Of a stretch of DNA of 17,599 nt, positions 14,937 through 17,599 are shown piece after piece; position 1 is the stretch's first letter, and each line of letters starts with the position of its first letter. Position numbers and translations under genes: made by a program. Origin of the DNA: JBLMZW01 sp050259035 (lineage in GTDB: Bacteria > Bacillota > Syntrophomonadia > Syntrophomonadales > DTU052); assembly GCA_050259035.1 (NCBI GenBank), contig JBLMZW010000217.1:1-17599 (forward strand). The letters are read 5' to 3'. The notes below the pieces were generated by a model, which saw only the letters and a list, made by a program, of their open reading frames with translations, made no database searches and was not told the DNA's origin.

Positions 14937-15123
14937 TAAGGGTTTTTCTGTTTTGGAAAAAGATACTGAAGTCATTAATTGGTATATGTAGAATATTGTC
15001 TGGAGTAATGACAGCTAGTACCACGACCTCTTCACCGGAATACTCCTCCTGGTAAGATCCCATAACACATACGGTCATCTTAACACCTTCAAAATAGACC
15101 GTGAAAAGGTCGCCTTTATTCAA
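14932..15123 (-). CDS. Small protein of unknown function, coupled to the amidohydrolase
   Basis: I do not recognise this protein. It has 63 residues from the TTG at 15123, which overlaps the amidohydrolase stop codon as TTGA with GGGGGC upstream. A TTG at 15138 would add five residues. The sequence starts with KGDLFTVYFEGVKMTVCVMGSY and continues EEVVVLAVITPDNILHIPINDFSIFF, an alternating pattern of strands and turns that suggests a small all-beta barrel. There are no membrane segments, and there is one cysteine and no obvious metal site. The alternating hydrophobic pattern and the tight coupling argue that it is real. It ends in the T tract of the opposing terminator. A domain-binding or accessory role for the amidohydrolase is speculation. 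Confidence 0.55.
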   Translation of the reverse strand: MNKGDLFTVYFEGVKMTVCVMGSYQEEYSGEEVVVLAVITPDNILHIPINDFSIFFQNRKTLN

Positions 15124-16259
15124 TCTGATCGCCCCCAAATCATACCATCAACCACTACCTTCTTTACTTTTGATCGGACCTCCAATGGATGCCCGTCATA
15201 TATTACCAGGTCAGCCTTTTTACCAACCTCAATGGAGCCGAGATCTTTTTCCAAGCCCAATATTTGAGCTGGCCAAATAGTCAGAGATTTTAAAGCCGAT
15301 TCCTCATCAAGACCCGCCCGGGCCGCCAGCGCGGCACATAAACCCAGGTATTGTATGGGTATTACCGGATGGTCAGTTATCAGGCAGAATTTTATACCTG
15401 CCTGTTTCAACACCATCGCATTTTCGAATCTAACCTCTTTTAGCTCAACCTTGGCCCGGTTGGTTAAAAGAGGCCCCAAGCACACGGGGACTTCTCTTCG
15501 GGCTATCTCATCAGCTACCAGAAAAGCTTCCGTACCATGCTGTAAAATCATATCGAACCCAAACTCATCCTTAATGCGCAGTGCGGTCAAAATATCATCG
15601 GCGCGGTGCACATGTAAAAGCAACGGAGTCTCCCGGCGTATTACCTTGATCAAAGGATCCAGTTTAAAGGTTTCGACCGGGTTTTCGGGGGGGTGGTCGA
15701 CTGCACCGCGAGCCCTAAAAAGCTGCTCCCGCAGGAGGGCGGCGCTGGCCATACGAGTCTTGGGAGCTTTATTTTGGGTGCCATAAACCCTTTTGGGATT
15801 CTCGCCCAGGGCGGCTTTCACTCCCCAGCAGGGGTTCTGAATCATACTGGGAATATCCGGCGCCCAGGTCTTAAAAATTGCGGCCTGCCCGCCTATGACA
15901 TTCGCGCTCCCTGGAGCAACCATCATCCGGGTTATACCGCCAGAGACAGCGTCGGTGAAACCCTGATCCCGTAGATTAACCCCATCTATAGCCCTAAGTT
16001 GAGGAGTGATCGGGTCGGTGGTTTCGTTTAGATCATCTCCTTCCACTCGGTGTACTTCTTCTTCGATTCCGACATGACAGTGGGCTTCGATGAAGCCCGG
16101 AACAACATAACAACCACTGACGTCAATGGTTGAACAATCAGGAGGGATGGAGATATCTTTCCCTACTGCGGATACCCGTTCACCGTCGATTAACACGACA
16201 CCATTCAAAATGGTTCCGTTGGTAACTGTAAAAATTGTTCCTCCTTTAATTGCAATCAT
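15120..16259 (-). CDS. Imidazolonepropionase-like metal-dependent amidohydrolase
   Basis: Amidohydrolase-superfamily enzyme (COG1228 type) that cleaves C-N bonds of cyclic amides or peptides; the substrate is not known, and no histidine-degradation genes are present to support HutI itself. The product is 379 residues. The N-terminal beta domain leads into VVPGFIEAHCHVG with metal ligands His60 and His62. LLLHVHRADD (~214-222), ILQHGTEAF (His241) and the barrel-end LITDHPVIP (Asp296) complete the site. The C-terminal beta cap has LGSIEVGKKADLVIYDGHPLE, typical of the family. The ATG at 16259 has GGGAGGG upstream. It follows the DUF362 gene by 37 bases and overlaps the 63-residue gene, so the three form one unit. 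Confidence 0.88.
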   Translation of the reverse strand: MIAIKGGTIFTVTNGTILNGVVLIDGERVSAVGKDISIPPDCSTIDVSGCYVVPGFIEAHCHVGIEEEVHRVEGDDLNETTDPITPQLRAIDGVNLRDQGFTDAVSGGITRMMVAPGSANVIGGQAAIFKTWAPDIPSMIQNPCWGVKAALGENPKRVYGTQNKAPKTRMASAALLREQLFRARGAVDHPPENPVETFKLDPLIKVIRRETPLLLHVHRADDILTALRIKDEFGFDMILQHGTEAFLVADEIARREVPVCLGPLLTNRAKVELKEVRFENAMVLKQAGIKFCLITDHPVIPIQYLGLCAALAARAGLDEESALKSLTIWPAQILGLEKDLGSIEVGKKADLVIYDGHPLEVRSKVKKVVVDGMIWGRSD

Positions 16260-16296
16260 GACATACCCTCCCTATAGCACATTCTATGAAACTCGG

Positions 16297-17475
16297 CTAA
16301 AGCCGGTTCTTGTTCAGTCTCTCCATTATTTTCATGGCTAAATGTCCAAACCAGCTTACTGGTGATAGATCAACCGCATCCCGGGGGCAAAGCTCCTGGC
16401 AGCAAAGGCATTCTATACATAAATCTGGCGAAATTTTCACCGGTTGCCCCAGATCCTCCTGGGTAATAGCCTGAACCGGACAGGAATCAAGGCACAATTT
16501 ACATCCAGTACATTTATTAGTGTTACAGGTAGGTTTGCATTGCAGTTTGCTCAAGACATACCTTGATAAGCCCGGAAGCTTCATCTCAAACCAAAAATTA
16601 TTAGGCAGCCGGAAGTCCTTAACTAATGGCAGCGGAATGGAATCCCCCAGTAAATCGTAATTGTTAAGGTTATTACAGAGTCCTCTTTTTTCGGCCCTGC
16701 AAAGGTAAGTTACCCGCGCCGGGTCAAGGTTTATTAGCCGGCAACAAACGGCATCAAGCAATACCGTATTGGCTCCCCCTGCGAGAATTCCCAACGGCCG
16801 AGGAGTGCCATTGCCCGGGCCGTTGCCTTCCATCGCCAATACTCCGTCAACTATACTTAACCGTGGGGGAAAGGCCTGAATAATATCGACCAGCAATTCG
16901 AAGAAATTGTCCCCGGTGTCAGCCAGCCGATGGTAGTAAGCCTTGCGCATCCCTGGAATTATCCCATATAGGTTTTTTGATGCCGCAGTAATCAGTGTAG
17001 CGGTATGGGTTTTAAGTTTAGGCAAATTGATAATTAGATCAACGTCCAGAATTGCGGAAGAAACATCTATATCCTTAAGAAAGTTGCCTTTAATCGGAAC
17101 TGTGGTGACCCCTGCGGTATCAAAGTCAACTGCTTCAATTCCCAGCTCCCAACAGACCTCCTCGATACCGGAAATCTTTAAAGCACGCGCTGTTCTTGAT
17201 TTGCCGGCTACAACCCCACCGGAACTGTCTCCCACTAGTACCTGGGCACCAAAGTCTAACAGCTTCTGGGCCAGGACTTTAACCACCATGGGGTGAGTCG
17301 TGACCGCTTTTTCCGGTCTGGCCGGAGATAAGAGGTTGGGTTTCAGCAATACCTTCTGCCCGGGCTGTACCCAATGTTCTAACCCACCCAGACTGGTCAG
17401 CAGTATTTCCACAGCTTTTTTTACAGCGTTTTCCTCGTAAGATTGGCACCAGGCCAGGGCTACCCTGTTATCCAT
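16297..17475 (-). CDS. DUF362 protein with C-terminal 2[4Fe-4S] ferredoxin domain
   Basis: Iron-sulfur protein of unknown reaction, 392 residues. DUF362 occupies ~1-250 (KVLLKPNLLSP, VGDSSGG, INLPKLKTHTATLITAASKNLYGIIPG, IVDGVLAMEGNGPGNGTPRPLG). A linker then leads to a C-terminal ferredoxin: C322-x2-C325-x2-C328-x3-C332-P and C353-x2-C356-x2-C359-x3-C363-P, with two further cysteines at 313 and 317 before it. This differs from the DUF362 protein at 10253-11359, in which the ferredoxin is inserted mid-chain, so they are not a recent duplication. The ATG at 17475 has GAGGGG upstream. It heads the unit with the amidohydrolase and the small protein. Database relatives are often named uncharacterised or iron-sulfur cluster binding. 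Confidence 0.88.
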   Translation of the reverse strand: MDNRVALAWCQSYEENAVKKAVEILLTSLGGLEHWVQPGQKVLLKPNLLSPARPEKAVTTHPMVVKVLAQKLLDFGAQVLVGDSSGGVVAGKSRTARALKISGIEEVCWELGIEAVDFDTAGVTTVPIKGNFLKDIDVSSAILDVDLIINLPKLKTHTATLITAASKNLYGIIPGMRKAYYHRLADTGDNFFELLVDIIQAFPPRLSIVDGVLAMEGNGPGNGTPRPLGILAGGANTVLLDAVCCRLINLDPARVTYLCRAEKRGLCNNLNNYDLLGDSIPLPLVKDFRLPNNFWFEMKLPGLSRYVLSKLQCKPTCNTNKCTGCKLCLDSCPVQAITQEDLGQPVKISPDLCIECLCCQELCPRDAVDLSPVSWFGHLAMKIMERLNKNRL

Positions 17476-17505
17476 ATTAATACCCCTCGAATACGTGGTG
17501 CGAAT

Positions 17506-17533
17506 AAAAAGCGGTACCCTTAATTGGTACCGC
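17506..17533 (-). terminator. Terminator hairpin upstream of the DUF362 gene
   Basis: The minus strand reads GCGGTACC-AATTAAG-GGTACCGC followed by TTTTTATT: a perfect eight-pair stem, seven-base loop and T run. It either ends the transcript of a gene right of the window or, given the promoter-like site just upstream of it, lies in the leader of the DUF362 operon as an attenuator, 31 bases before the ATG. No T-box sequence accompanies it. Confidence 0.8.
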
Positions 17534-17546
17534 CAAACTAACTCTC

Positions 17547-17574
17547 AGTATATATCTTTATACAATCAATTCAA
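17547..17574 (-). promoter_or_regulatory. Candidate promoter upstream of the terminator hairpin
   Basis: On the minus strand TTGAAT (-35) and TATACT (-10, 5 of 6) are 16 bases apart. A start near 17540 would put the hairpin within the first ~10-35 bases of the transcript. The site is in AT-rich DNA, and a short open frame ending in TAA at 17560-17558 could instead be the end of an upstream gene. Confidence 0.35.
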
Positions 17575-17599
17575 AATTCGTATCGCTATTTCTTTTTAA

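Noticed and set aside
15355..15786. Plus-strand open frame of 143 codons inside the amidohydrolase gene
   Set aside because: Antisense shadow; low-complexity serine/arginine-rich product typical of such frames.
16237..16246. Strong ribosome-site sequence AAAGGAGG within the start of the amidohydrolase gene
   Set aside because: It encodes the conserved Lys-Gly-Gly after the real start; no suitable start codon with a conserved product follows it.
17511..17533. T-box riboswitch suggested by GGTACCGC before a T run
   Set aside because: The sequence is a simple perfect hairpin; the T-box core (GGGTGG-ACCGCG) and specifier stem are missing, and the downstream gene is not amino-acid related.

Overview
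The window looks like chromosomal DNA from an anaerobic Gram-positive of the class Clostridia. Three things suggest this: the linkage rapZ-yvcK-whiA with rpoN-cggR-gap-pgk-tpiA, strong GGAGG-type ribosome binding sites with several GTG/TTG starts, and two DUF362/ferredoxin proteins. A syntrophic or otherwise ferredoxin-rich anaerobe (Syntrophomonadaceae-like) is my guess from gene content and style, not something I could test. There are no rRNA, tRNA, CRISPR or clear mobile elements. All genes but one (a lamin-tail-domain protein at 14421) lie on the minus strand, so the natural reading order is from high to low coordinates.

Reading along the minus strand, the right end holds a DUF362 + 2x[4Fe-4S] protein (17475-16297), an imidazolonepropionase-like amidohydrolase (16259-15120) and a 63-residue unknown protein coupled to it. 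This group is preceded by a promoter-like site and a terminator-like hairpin. It converges on the plus-strand lamin-tail protein, with one strong terminator between them. Next come a secreted GH18 protein with a copper-amine-oxidase-type stalk domain (14247-12880), and a two-gene unit of a YvlD/holin-4-like membrane protein and a Cof-type HAD phosphatase with its own extended -10 promoter.

The middle is one tightly packed operon from 11359 to 5438: DUF362/ferredoxin protein, ROK glucokinase, PHP-domain hydrolase, rapZ, yvcK (glmR) and whiA. Neighbouring genes overlap or are 13 bases apart. rpoN (sigma-54) follows after a 92-base gap. After a 193-base spacer with an extended -10 promoter comes the glycolytic operon cggR-gap-pgk-tpiA, in which every junction overlaps or is very short. 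tpiA runs off the left edge.

Together the genes form a central-carbon and envelope control region. Glucokinase makes glucose-6-phosphate, CggR would sense a glycolytic intermediate and gate triose-phosphate metabolism, and YvcK and RapZ belong to the UDP-GlcNAc/cell-wall precursor control system. The least expected signals are an imperfect 14-base tandem repeat at 19-base period across the cggR start codon that resembles the known CggR operator, the membrane-anchored form of YvcK, a possible leader attenuator before the rightmost DUF362 gene, and the orphan 63-residue protein.
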